The translations under genes and the position numbers were made by a program. 22,236 bases of DNA from an uncultured Lachnospiraceae bacterium (GTDB taxonomy: Bacteria; Bacillota; Clostridia; Lachnospirales; Lachnospiraceae). Shown piece by piece: positions 1-7,337 of the stretch (its first letter is position 1; each line of letters opens with the position of its first letter). The notes beneath the pieces are model-generated. The model was not told the origin of the DNA. It ran no database searches and saw only the letters and a list, made by a program, of their open reading frames with translations. The DNA lies in NCBI GenBank assembly GCA_910585995.1, contig CAJUGG010000046.1, positions 1 through 22,236 of the forward strand. The letters are read 5' to 3'.

Positions 1-27
1 CTTCACCCGAAAGGGTTTTACATATAT

Positions 28-99
28 GCACGAGTGGCTCAGTGGTGGAGTATCGCCTTGCCAAGGCGAGGGTCGCGGGTTCGAATCCCGTCTCGTGCT
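28..99 (+). tRNA. tRNA-Gly (GCC)
   Basis: A full cloverleaf can be folded. The acceptor stem is GCACGAG/CTCGTGC with T as the discriminator base. The anticodon stem TCGCC/GGCGA closes the 7-base loop TTGCCAA, giving anticodon GCC (glycine). The T arm is GCGGG-TTCGAAT-CCCGT. The CCA end is not encoded, since TCA follows. No promoter is visible in the 27 bases upstream, so the gene may be transcribed with upstream DNA outside the window. Confidence 0.95.
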
Positions 100-122
100 T
101 CAGGCAAAAAGGCCGCTAAGTA

Positions 123-157
123 AAGGGGTTTCCGAGAATATCGGGAACCCCTTTTTT
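123..157 (+). terminator. Rho-independent terminator of the tRNA-Gly unit
   Basis: An 11-bp stem (GGGGTTTCCGA against TCGGGAACCCC, one G-T wobble) with a 5-base loop is followed by a run of six T. It starts 24 bases after the tRNA, which fits a transcript end for that tRNA. Confidence 0.85.
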
Positions 158-581
158 GGCAGATTATTTGACTCTTTCTAACGGGTTTTCTAATGAAACA
201 ATAAGATGCCTCTTTTTTGTAGAAGATGCTGGATATACAAATAAATGACAAAACTTTACTTTCGACCTTGGAATAAGTATGGAAAACTGCGAGAATGCGG
301 GATGTAATCTTGATGTTGTCCAACCGATACCCGGCAACGAGAGGAGGTGGTTATATGCAAATTCCACTTGTTGTATCAAAAAAGACTCTCACTTTCATGA
401 GAGCCTTGAATCTTCGAGGGAGTGGGAGGCCCTTTCGGGTCTCCCTAAAGTGTTATGAATGAAATACTGATGTGTTCCTGTTACGAGTATTATCATAACA
501 GGAAATTGTGACGAAAGTATGGCGTCAGAATTAAGGATTTCTAAAAAAATGAAAGAATTACGAAACAAAAATGAAAGAAAG
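158..581. other. Long intergenic stretch without a convincing gene
   Basis: Between the tRNA terminator and the promoter of the radical SAM gene no ORF looks like a known protein. Two small hairpins can be seen: CTCTCA/TGAGAG near 388-405, and a 9-bp stem with a CTTT-type loop at 425-446 (GGGAGGCCC against GGGTCTCCC, one wobble). Neither is followed by a T run. A 35-codon reading frame (355-462) follows a strong GAGGAGGTGG site but overlaps both hairpins. The region could be a decayed gene or insertion scar. Confidence 0.5.
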
Positions 582-609
582 TTGCAATTTGCCCGGAATA
601 TGTTAAAAT
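582..609 (+). promoter_or_regulatory. Predicted sigma-A promoter of the radical SAM-nth-exonuclease operon
   Basis: TTGCAA (582-587) and TAAAAT (604-609) are separated by 16 bases. They match 4 of 6 and 5 of 6 consensus positions and lie 26 bases before the start codon at 636. Confidence 0.55.
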
Positions 610-635
610 GTCGATAGATCATAAAGAGGTGTTCT

Positions 636-2282
636 ATGAAGATTTTACTGGTGGCGGTCAATGCAAAATATATCCACTCCAATCTTGCAGTATACAGCTT
701 AAGAGCGGCTGCGCAGATCTATAAGGAACAGGTGGAGATCGGGGAATATACGATTAATCAGCAGGTAGACGGTATATTAAGAGACATCTATAAAAAGCAG
801 CCGGATATGGTTGCTTTTTCCTGCTATATATGGAATCGGAGGATTGTGGATGAGCTGTTAAGAGAGCTTCCTAAGATCCTGCCAAAAGCAGTGTTCTGGG
901 CGGGCGGTCCGGAGGTGTCCTATGGGTCTGTGGACTATCTGAGGAGTCATCCTGCTCTCACAGGCGTGATGCGTCAGGAAGGAGAAGCAACCTTTGCAAG
1001 ACTGGCGGCCCATTATATAGAAGGAACAGGCTCTCTATTGGAGATACCTGGGATCACCTACAAAGATGATGGCGGCGAGATCCATAAGACGGAGGCTATC
1101 AAGCCTCTTGAGATGGATGAACTTCCCTTTGCCTATCAGGATTTTCAGCCTTTTATGCATAAGATTATCTATTATGAATCCAGCAGAGGCTGTCCTTTTG
1201 GATGCAGTTATTGCCTCTCTTCGGTGGACAGAGGTGTACGTTATCGAAGCCTCTCACTTGTGAAAGAAGAACTGGGTATCTTTCTCGCTCATCAGGTGCC
1301 TCAGGTAAAATTTGTAGACCGGACTTTTAATGTTCAGCCAAAGAGGACGAAAGAGCTGTGGCAGTGGCTGATGGAGCATGATAATTTTATCACAAACTTT
1401 CACTTTGAGATCGCAGCCGACCTTCTGACAGAAGAAGAGATGCAGCTTATGAGCCGTATGAGGCCGGGGCTGATCCAATTAGAGATTGGCGTACAGTCCA
1501 CCAATGCAGGCACCATTCAGGAGATCGACCGCACTATGAACCTTGACAAAGTAAAGGAACATGTGAAGAGGATCAAGTCCTTTGGCAATATTCATCAGCA
1601 TCTGGATTTGATCGCCGGACTTCCGGGAGAGGATTTAGAAAGCTTTCGAACCTCCTTTGATGAAGTATATGCCATGGAACCACAGCAGCTTCAGCTAGGA
1701 TTTTTAAAAGTGCTGCAAGGGACGAAGATGCACCAGAAAGTTCAGGAGTATGAGATCGTATATCACGCCTCTGCGCCATATGAAGTGCTCTCCACGAAGT
1801 GGCTTACGTATGAAGAGATTCTGCTCTTAAAAGGCGTGGAAGAGATGGTGGAGATCTATTATAACAGCGGACAGTTTGTGAAAACTATACAAGAGATACA
1901 AAAAAGGTATGATTCTCCTTTTGATTTTTACCATGCACTTGCAGTATATTATGAGGACAGAGGATATGATGTAATCAGTCATTCCAGGATGGCAAGATAT
2001 GAGATCCTCAGAGAATTTTTAAAAGCGCAGGGCTTTTGGGAAGATGTTTATGACCAATGTATGGTCTATGATCTGTATGCCCGCGAGAACCTGAAGAGCC
2101 GGCCTGCTTTTGCGGCAGATCTAAAAAAATATAAAGACCGCTTAAAGAGCTATACAGAAAGATATGGGCGCCAGGTGCATATCGAAGTATTTGAAAGAGA
2201 GAACGGCCCAATATTTGTACGGTTTGATTACCAGAGAAGAAATCCCATGACCATGCAGGCATATGTGGAGGTATTAGATTGA
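636..2282 (+). CDS. B12-binding-type radical SAM protein, DUF4080 family
   Basis: A 548-residue protein of the cobalamin-binding radical SAM type. The N-terminal ~150 residues look like a B12-binding Rossmann domain (LLVAVNAKYIHSNLAVYSLR, later FWAGGPEVSYG). The radical SAM core begins near residue 180 with SSRGCPFGCSYC, the CxxxCxxC motif that binds the [4Fe-4S] cluster and SAM. The C-terminal third resembles DUF4080 of clostridial homologues. No DxHxxG cobalamin-ligand motif is seen, so base-off B12 binding is uncertain. The reaction is unknown. The ATG at 636 has AGAGGTG seven bases ahead and a promoter upstream. The stop overlaps the start of nth, so the two genes are probably co-translated. 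The family call is firm, the substrate is not. Confidence 0.88.
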   Translation: MKILLVAVNAKYIHSNLAVYSLRAAAQIYKEQVEIGEYTINQQVDGILRDIYKKQPDMVAFSCYIWNRRIVDELLRELPKILPKAVFWAGGPEVSYGSVDYLRSHPALTGVMRQEGEATFARLAAHYIEGTGSLLEIPGITYKDDGGEIHKTEAIKPLEMDELPFAYQDFQPFMHKIIYYESSRGCPFGCSYCLSSVDRGVRYRSLSLVKEELGIFLAHQVPQVKFVDRTFNVQPKRTKELWQWLMEHDNFITNFHFEIAADLLTEEEMQLMSRMRPGLIQLEIGVQSTNAGTIQEIDRTMNLDKVKEHVKRIKSFGNIHQHLDLIAGLPGEDLESFRTSFDEVYAMEPQQLQLGFLKVLQGTKMHQKVQEYEIVYHASAPYEVLSTKWLTYEEILLLKGVEEMVEIYYNSGQFVKTIQEIQKRYDSPFDFYHALAVYYEDRGYDVISHSRMARYEILREFLKAQGFWEDVYDQCMVYDLYARENLKSRPAFAADLKKYKDRLKSYTERYGRQVHIEVFERENGPIFVRFDYQRRNPMTMQAYVEVLD

Positions 2283-2902
2283 CCAAGAGGACCAAAGAGA
2301 TACTAGAGTTACTGGATAAAACTTATGGAACCGAGTATATTTGTTATCTGAACTATGAGACGCCTTGGCAGTTATTGATTGCGACTATCTTAAGCGCACA
2401 GTGTACCGATGCGCGGGTCAATATTGTGACGACAGATCTGTTTCAAAAATATGATACCCTGGAAAAATTTGCAGATGCTGACCTGAAGGAGTTGGAAAAG
2501 GATATCCGCTCTACGGGATTTTACCATAACAAAGCAAAAAACATTATATCCTGCACCAAAACCTTAGTAGAAACATATCATGGAGAAGTTCCCAAAGATC
2601 TAAAGGCTCTGACTTCTCTGGCAGGTGTAGGCAGAAAGACTGCCAATGTGGTACGCGGAAATATCTATCATGAACCGAGCGTGGTGGTGGACACCCATGT
2701 GAAGCGGATCTCCCGGAAACTGGGACTGACCAAGGAAGAAGATCCGGTGAAGATCGAGTTTGACTTGATGAAAAAATTGCCAAAGGATCATTGGATCTTA
2801 TGGAATATCCATATTATTACATTTGGAAGAACCATCTGTACTGCACGCAGCCCAAAATGTGAAGAATGTTTTTTAACCAAATATTGTAAGGAGCACAAAT
2901 GA
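2279..2902 (+). CDS. nth: Endonuclease III (DNA glycosylase/AP lyase)
   Basis: A 207-residue base-excision repair enzyme that removes oxidised pyrimidines and cuts the abasic site. The helix-hairpin-helix LAGVGRKTANVV carries the catalytic lysine, and VVDTHVKRISRKLG carries the catalytic aspartate. The C-terminal cluster motif C-x6-C-x2-C-x5-C (CTARSPKCEECFLTKYC) is complete, and the length is normal for the family. The start is a TTG that overlaps the TGA stop of the preceding gene (TTGA, 4 bases). GGAGGT at 2267-2272, six bases upstream, supports it. The gene's own end overlaps the next start as ATGA. Translational coupling through the operon is therefore likely. Confidence 0.96.
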   Translation: MTKRTKEILELLDKTYGTEYICYLNYETPWQLLIATILSAQCTDARVNIVTTDLFQKYDTLEKFADADLKELEKDIRSTGFYHNKAKNIISCTKTLVETYHGEVPKDLKALTSLAGVGRKTANVVRGNIYHEPSVVVDTHVKRISRKLGLTKEEDPVKIEFDLMKKLPKDHWILWNIHIITFGRTICTARSPKCEECFLTKYCKEHK

Positions 2903-3612
2903 TAGACGAGTATATTGTACTGGATGTAGAGACCACGGGCCTTCAGCCCCAAAAGGATAAGATCTTAGAGATCGGAGCAGCCAAAGTGCAGAGGGGAAAC
3001 ATATGCACAACTTACCAGACGCTTATTAACACAGGATCTCCCGTTCCAGAGAGGATACAAGAGCTGACCGGGATCACGGATGCCATGCGAAAAAGCGGCA
3101 GAAAGATCAAGGAAGTGATGGAAGAATTTGTGCTGTTCTGCGGTGATCTGCCGATCTTAGGACACAATGTCTCTTTTGACTACAGCTTTTTAAAACAGAC
3201 CGCAGCAGAGTGCGGGCTGCCTTTTGAGAAGGAAGCCTTAGACACTTTAAAAATTGCCCGCAAAGTATTGCCGGAGCTGCCATCGAGGACACTGGAAGCG
3301 TTATGTGTACATTACGAGCTTCACCCAAACAGGACACACCGGGCACTGGACGACGCCCTCTCCACTCATGAACTTTTGTGGAAGATGTGGCATATGTTCA
3401 AAGAGACTGCACCAGAAGCCTTTACCCTAACAAGGCTTACCTACACCGCAAAAAAACAAAGCCCCATCGCGAAATCACAAAAAGGATACTTGAATGATTT
3501 GGTGAAATATCATAAAATAGAACTAGAAACGCAGGTAGAAGAACTGACAAAAAGTGAGGCATCCCGACTGATTGATAAGATTATCTTACAGTATGGGAAG
3601 ATTCAGCGATAG
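2899..3612 (+). CDS. DEDDh 3'-5' exonuclease (DnaQ/PolC-epsilon-like)
   Basis: A 237-residue protein. The exonuclease fold shows ExoI as LDVETTGL (D-x-E, residues ~8-15), ExoII as GHNVSFDYSFL and ExoIII as HRALDDALSTHELL. Together these give all the acidic metal ligands and the DEDDh histidine. After about residue 180 a helical tail follows (PIAKSQKGYLNDLVKYHKI, then EASRLIDKII), which is not part of the nuclease core and may bind DNA or a partner. It overlaps nth by four bases (ATGA), so repair and exonuclease functions are co-expressed. Whether it proofreads or degrades DNA ends in repair cannot be told from the sequence. It is far shorter than PolC or DinG. Confidence 0.9.
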   Translation: MIDEYIVLDVETTGLQPQKDKILEIGAAKVQRGNICTTYQTLINTGSPVPERIQELTGITDAMRKSGRKIKEVMEEFVLFCGDLPILGHNVSFDYSFLKQTAAECGLPFEKEALDTLKIARKVLPELPSRTLEALCVHYELHPNRTHRALDDALSTHELLWKMWHMFKETAPEAFTLTRLTYTAKKQSPIAKSQKGYLNDLVKYHKIELETQVEELTKSEASRLIDKIILQYGKIQR

Positions 3613-3630
3613 AAGAAAGGGATCCAAGGA

Positions 3631-3732
3631 ATGAATTTTTACAATGACAAAACCCGAAGGAAAATCGCAGCAGCCATCGTAGCAGTCCTGGTAATCGCCA
3701 TGGTATTGCCGCTGCTGCTGTACGCACTATAA
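3631..3732 (+). CDS. Small single-pass membrane peptide, 33 residues
   Basis: The frame begins at an ATG after CCAAGGA, 18 bases past the exonuclease stop. It encodes a short charged N-terminus (MNFYNDKTRRKI) and then one hydrophobic helix (residues ~12-33, rich in A, V, I and L) ending at TAA. Positive residues just before the helix predict a C-terminus outside the cell. The design recalls the tiny stressosome-linked membrane peptide Prli42 of Firmicutes, but that is only a resemblance in layout. It is the last frame before the hairpin array and probably the last gene of the operon. The start spacing is short, so expression is likely but unproven. Confidence 0.6.
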   Translation: MNFYNDKTRRKIAAAIVAVLVIAMVLPLLLYAL

Positions 3733-4266
3733 CAGAACTTCAAAACAGTCATAATACCGAAGGACCCCGGAAGGAAGTTACAGACACGAAAGCGGCTGGA
3801 ACTTTCTTCCAGATGCAGGGGGTGCATAGGTATTATGACGGAACTATAATCAGTCATAGCCCGTAAGCACCCGGAAGGAAGTTGCAGACACGAAAGCGGC
3901 TGAAACTTTCTTCCAGATGCAGGGGTGCGTAGGTATTATGACGGAACTTCAAAACAGTCATAATACCGAAGGACCCCGGAAGGAAGTTGCAGACGCGAAG
4001 GCGGCTGAAACTTTCTTCCAGATGCAGGGGTGCGTAGGCATTATGACGGAACTATAATCAGTCATAGCCCGTAAGCACCCCGGAAGGAAGTTACAGACGC
4101 AAAGGCGGCTGAAACTTTCTTCCAGGTGCAGGGGTGCGTAGGTGTTATGACGGAACTTCAAAACAGTCATAATACCGAAGGACCCCGGAAGGAAGTTGCA
4201 GACGCGAAGGCGGCTGAAACTTTCTTCCAGATGCAGGGGTGCGTAGGTATTATGACGGAACTTCAA
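3733..4266. repeat. Tandem hairpin array, five units with alternating A/B linkers
   Basis: Five copies of a 42-base hairpin start at 3769, 3873, 3978, 4082 and 4187, at steps of 104, 105, 104 and 105. Each runs GGAAGGAAGTT...AACTTTCTTCC and can form about 17 pairs around a GAAG or GAAA-type loop. Linkers alternate. Type A contains GGTATTATGAC...GTCATAATACC (11-bp perfect arms, for example 3932-3942 with 3957-3967), wrapped by GGGGT/ACCCC. Type B ends CATAGCCCGTAAGCACCC and closes with GGGGTGC/GCACCCC. The true unit is thus a 209-bp dimer present about 2.5 times. The array begins and ends inside linker A at the same sequence (GAACTTCAA, 3735-3743 and 4258-4266). The minus-strand frames through it simply translate the repeat. 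Confidence 0.93.
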
Positions 4267-4277
4267 TAGGAGGAATT

Positions 4278-5768
4278 ATGAGAAAATATTTGAGAAAGTT
4301 GTCTGTTGCGGTCTGCCTGGCAGTGCTTTGTTTTGGAATGACAGCGCTGGCAGCGGAGGATACTATTTTAAAAGGTGTCATGATCGACCAGGTAGATGTG
4401 TCCGGGATGACAAGAAGTGAGGCTCAAAAGGCACTGAATGCTTATGAGGACCAATTAGGAGAGCAGACGCTGACCCTTGGGATCGGTGATGAGACTGTAG
4501 AGGCAAAGCTGTCGGATCTTGGGATCTCCTGCTCCAAAGATCAGGTGGTAGAGGAAGCCTTAGGCATCGGCCGTATCGGCAATGTGGTAAAACGCTACAA
4601 AGACCAAAAAGACTTACAGCACAGCGGAAAGACTTTTGAGCTGGAATGGCAGGTAGAGGAAGCACGTGTAAAAGCCTTTGTCGAGGAGAATTGTACCCAG
4701 TTTGACAGAGAAGCAGAGAATGCATCGTTAACGCGCACCAACGGCCAGTTTAATTTTGTGGCCGGCAAGCAGGGCCTTGTACTGGATGTCAATGCTTCTG
4801 TAAAAGCGATTATGGAATATTTTGAAAATGGATGGACAACGGATAAAAAGGATGAGGTGCTTCCATTAGAAACGAAGATCACAGAGCCAGAAGGCGATGC
4901 AGAACAGCTCGCCAATGTCAAAGATCTGCTGGGGAGCTTTACCACCAGTTTTTCTTCTTCCAATGCCAAACGCAGCAAGAATCTCAACAGTGGGGCAGGA
5001 CATATTGACGGCACTGTATTATATCCAGGAGAAGCATTTTCCACCTATGAGACCGTCTCTCCTTTTACGGAGGAAAATGGATACGCTATGGCGGGTTCCT
5101 ATCTCAATGGAGAAGTGGTGGACAGTATGGGCGGCGGAATCTGCCAGGTGTCTACAACACTTTATAATGCCGTATTAAGAGCAGAACTGGAAGTAACTGA
5201 GCGTTCTCCTCACTCCATGACGGTGCACTATGTGGAATTGTCAGAAGATGCGGCAATCGCCGGAACGTATAAAGATTTTAAATTTGTCAATTCGACTCCC
5301 TATCCGATCTATATAGAAGGATTTACCACTTCGGATAAAAAGATCACTTTTAATATCTATGGCAAAGAGACAAGAGACAGCAATCGCACCATCTCTTTTG
5401 AGAGTGTAATGGTCAGCAAGATCGGAGGAGGTACGGTGCTTCGGGAAAATGCAGGACAGCCGCTGGGCTACAAATCCTCTTCCAAGGGCAGTGTGGGATA
5501 TGTGGCAGAGCTGTATAAAGTGGTGAAAGTAAATGGTGTGGAGACCGAGCGTACCAAGATAAACAAGAGTACATATAAAGGAAGCGACCGTGTCGTGACC
5601 TATGGGACAGCAGGTGATCCTGTGCTGTCGGAGAATCTCAGAGCTGCGATAGCGCTGCAGGATGAAGCATTGGCAGATGCCAATATTGCAGGAGTGATCC
5701 CGGCACCTCCGGAACCAGTGCCGGCACCAGAACCAGTACCGGAACCTGCACCCGCGCCAGCAGAGTAG
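4278..5768 (+). CDS. Secreted VanW-family protein with peptidoglycan-binding-type domain
   Basis: A 496-residue exported protein. Residues 1-26 form a signal peptide (KYLRK, hydrophobic core, ALAA cut site). Residues ~30-200 resemble the PG_binding_4 domain that precedes VanW domains. The VanW domain lies at ~225-350, with PGEAFSTYETVSPFTEENGYAMA and the conserved GGGICQVSTTLYNA. A G5-like strand region spans ~370-445 (KVNGVETERTKI), and the last 23 residues are a Pro/Ala/Glu tail. The role is envelope-associated. VanW is known from vancomycin-resistance clusters but has no proven reaction, and no other van genes are here. AGGAGG lies four bases before the ATG. An upstream GTG at 4239 falls inside the repeat array and was not used. 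Confidence 0.9.
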   Translation: MRKYLRKLSVAVCLAVLCFGMTALAAEDTILKGVMIDQVDVSGMTRSEAQKALNAYEDQLGEQTLTLGIGDETVEAKLSDLGISCSKDQVVEEALGIGRIGNVVKRYKDQKDLQHSGKTFELEWQVEEARVKAFVEENCTQFDREAENASLTRTNGQFNFVAGKQGLVLDVNASVKAIMEYFENGWTTDKKDEVLPLETKITEPEGDAEQLANVKDLLGSFTTSFSSSNAKRSKNLNSGAGHIDGTVLYPGEAFSTYETVSPFTEENGYAMAGSYLNGEVVDSMGGGICQVSTTLYNAVLRAELEVTERSPHSMTVHYVELSEDAAIAGTYKDFKFVNSTPYPIYIEGFTTSDKKITFNIYGKETRDSNRTISFESVMVSKIGGGTVLRENAGQPLGYKSSSKGSVGYVAELYKVVKVNGVETERTKINKSTYKGSDRVVTYGTAGDPVLSENLRAAIALQDEALADANIAGVIPAPPEPVPAPEPVPEPAPAPAE

Positions 5769-5782
5769 AAGAAAGGAAAACT

Positions 5783-6769
5783 ATGGAGATTGGAAAAGTA
5801 CCTGAGACAATCCTAAAACGTTCGGTTTTTCAGCAGATTCATACCAGACGAAAAGAAGTGCTGGTGGGAGCAGGCGTAGGAGAAGATTGTGCAGTGATGC
5901 AGTTATCTTCTGACGAGGTCTTTGTCCTCTCCACAGATCCGATTACCGGGACACAGAAAGATATGGGAAAGCTCGCGATCCAGATCACAGCCAACGATTT
6001 GGCCAGTGCCGGAGCACAGCCAGTGGGTGTGCTTTTGACGGTGCTGCTTCCCCCTACAGCAGAAGAATCACTGATCCGGCAGCTGACAAAAGAAGTGGAC
6101 AGTGCCTGCGAAGAGCTTCGGATTCAGGTGATGGGCGGCCATACAGAGATCACAAAAGCAGTGAATCAGCCGCTGATCTCCGTGACGGGTGTGGGAAAAG
6201 TGAAGAAGGACCATCTGGTGACGACAGGAGGCGCACAGGTTGGCGATGATGTGGTCGTCAGCAAATGGGTCGGTATCGAAGGGACATCCATTATAGCCAA
6301 AGAAAAAGAACAAGAGCTTTTGACTCGTTTTTCCAGGCCGTTTGTGCAGGAAGCAAAAGACTTTGATAAATATTTATCAGTCGTGCCGGAGGCTATGGCA
6401 GCAGTCAGATCTGGCGTCAGCGCCATGCATGATGTGACAGAAGGCGGTATCTATGGCGCACTCTGGGAGCTGGCAGAAGCCTCAAAAGTTGGGTTGGAGA
6501 TTGACCTGAAGGCGATCCCGATCCGGCAGGAGACGGTGGAGATCTGCGAGCATTTTCGGCTGAATCCCTACCAACTGATCTCCAGTGGGTGTATGCTTAT
6601 GACTTCGCCCGATGGAAGAAAGCTTGTCAGGGACTTAGAACAAGAAGGACTTAAGGCGGTTATCATCGGGCGCTGTGTCGAAGGAAAAGCTAAGAAAGTG
6701 AAAAACGGGGAAGATGTGGCGTATCTGGAACGGCCCAGAGTGGATGAAGTGTATAAGATTTATCAGTGA
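5783..6769 (+). CDS. AIR synthase-related protein (HypE/ThiL/PurM superfamily)
   Basis: A 328-residue ATP-binding protein of the PurM-like superfamily. The N-terminal half has GVGEDCAVMQL, the STDPITG strand and ITANDLASAGAQPVGVLLTVLLP, typical of HypE and its relatives. MGGHTEIT and HDVTEGGIYGALWELAEAS follow as in the second half-domain. HypE proteins end in a conserved cysteine that becomes the thiocyanate carrier. This one ends PRVDEVYKIYQ with no such cysteine, and no hydrogenase maturation genes are nearby, so a true HypE role is unlikely. It sits 14 bases after the VanW gene with AAAGGA before the ATG. The substrate is unknown. Confidence 0.82.
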   Translation: MEIGKVPETILKRSVFQQIHTRRKEVLVGAGVGEDCAVMQLSSDEVFVLSTDPITGTQKDMGKLAIQITANDLASAGAQPVGVLLTVLLPPTAEESLIRQLTKEVDSACEELRIQVMGGHTEITKAVNQPLISVTGVGKVKKDHLVTTGGAQVGDDVVVSKWVGIEGTSIIAKEKEQELLTRFSRPFVQEAKDFDKYLSVVPEAMAAVRSGVSAMHDVTEGGIYGALWELAEASKVGLEIDLKAIPIRQETVEICEHFRLNPYQLISSGCMLMTSPDGRKLVRDLEQEGLKAVIIGRCVEGKAKKVKNGEDVAYLERPRVDEVYKIYQ

Positions 6770-6811
6770 GATCAGCTTTAGAAGAAGATATACAAATGAA
6801 GAGAGGATCAT

Positions 6812-7318
6812 ATGGCGTTAAATGTGGTGTTGTATGAGCCGGAGATTCCGGCAAATACAGGAAATATTGGGCGAACTTGTATGGCTACAGGGACGCGGCT
6901 TCATCTGATCGAGCCGTTGGGATTTCAGCTAAATGAAAAGGCTCTGAAGAGAGCCGGACTCGATTACTGGAAAGATCTGGATGTGACGACGTATCTGGAT
7001 TATGAAGATTTTCTCAGCAAGAATCCGGGTGCTAAGATCTATATGGCGACGACAAAGGGCGCTAAGGTCTATACAGAGGTGACATATGAGCCGGATTGTT
7101 TTCTAATGTTTGGAAAAGAAAGTGCAGGGATTCCGGAAGAGATACTTAAAAGACATAAAGAATGTGCAGTGCGGATACCCATGAATCCCAGTATCCGTTC
7201 TTTGAATCTGTCTAATTCGGTCGCAGTGGTATTGTACGAAGCGCTGAGACAGAATCAGTTTTTCCAGATGCAGCTAGAAGGCAGACTGACCAGATATGAC
7301 TGGGACGAGCCAGTGTGA
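6812..7318 (+). CDS. trmL: tRNA (cytidine/uridine-34 2'-O)-methyltransferase
   Basis: A 168-residue SPOUT (knotted) methyltransferase that methylates the 2'-OH of the wobble base of certain leucine tRNAs using SAM. It begins NVVLYEPEIPANTGNIGRTC, the signature of the TrmL subgroup. The SAM-binding knot is visible as MFGKESAGIPEEIL and RIPMNPSIRSLNLSNSVAVVLYEALRQ. The length matches the family (about 155-170). The start follows AGAGAGG. The gene lies in an envelope gene group but is a widespread housekeeping enzyme, so co-location need not mean shared function. Confidence 0.95.
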   Translation: MALNVVLYEPEIPANTGNIGRTCMATGTRLHLIEPLGFQLNEKALKRAGLDYWKDLDVTTYLDYEDFLSKNPGAKIYMATTKGAKVYTEVTYEPDCFLMFGKESAGIPEEILKRHKECAVRIPMNPSIRSLNLSNSVAVVLYEALRQNQFFQMQLEGRLTRYDWDEPV

Positions 7319-7337
7319 AAAAAGGAGAATTAGATCT

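Noticed and set aside
5..19. A tiny ACCC-GAAA-GGGT hairpin followed by TTTT at the window start
   Set aside because: Only four pairs. It might be the end of an upstream terminator, but most of it would lie outside the window.
39..379. Two minus-strand frames of 94 and 71 residues over and beyond tRNA-Gly
   Set aside because: The first runs antisense through the tRNA and yields the well-known artefact sequence RDGIRTRDPRLGKA. Neither has a ribosome site or family likeness.
4168..4173. A CATAAT -10-like box for vanW in linker A
   Set aside because: No acceptable -35 box lies 16-18 bases upstream. It is part of the linker inverted repeat.
3639..4266. Minus-strand frames with a repeated LHLEESFSRLRVCNFLPG segment, suggesting a repeat protein
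   Set aside because: The peptide repeat follows directly from the DNA hairpin array. The 209-bp unit is not a multiple of three and no ribosome site precedes the frames.
3733..4266. CRISPR array
   Set aside because: The units are 104-105 bp with two recurring linkers rather than short repeats with unique spacers, and no cas gene is present.
5783..6769. Assignment as hypE or thiL
   Set aside because: No C-terminal carrier cysteine, no hyp genes nearby, and no thiamine genes, so just the superfamily is supported.
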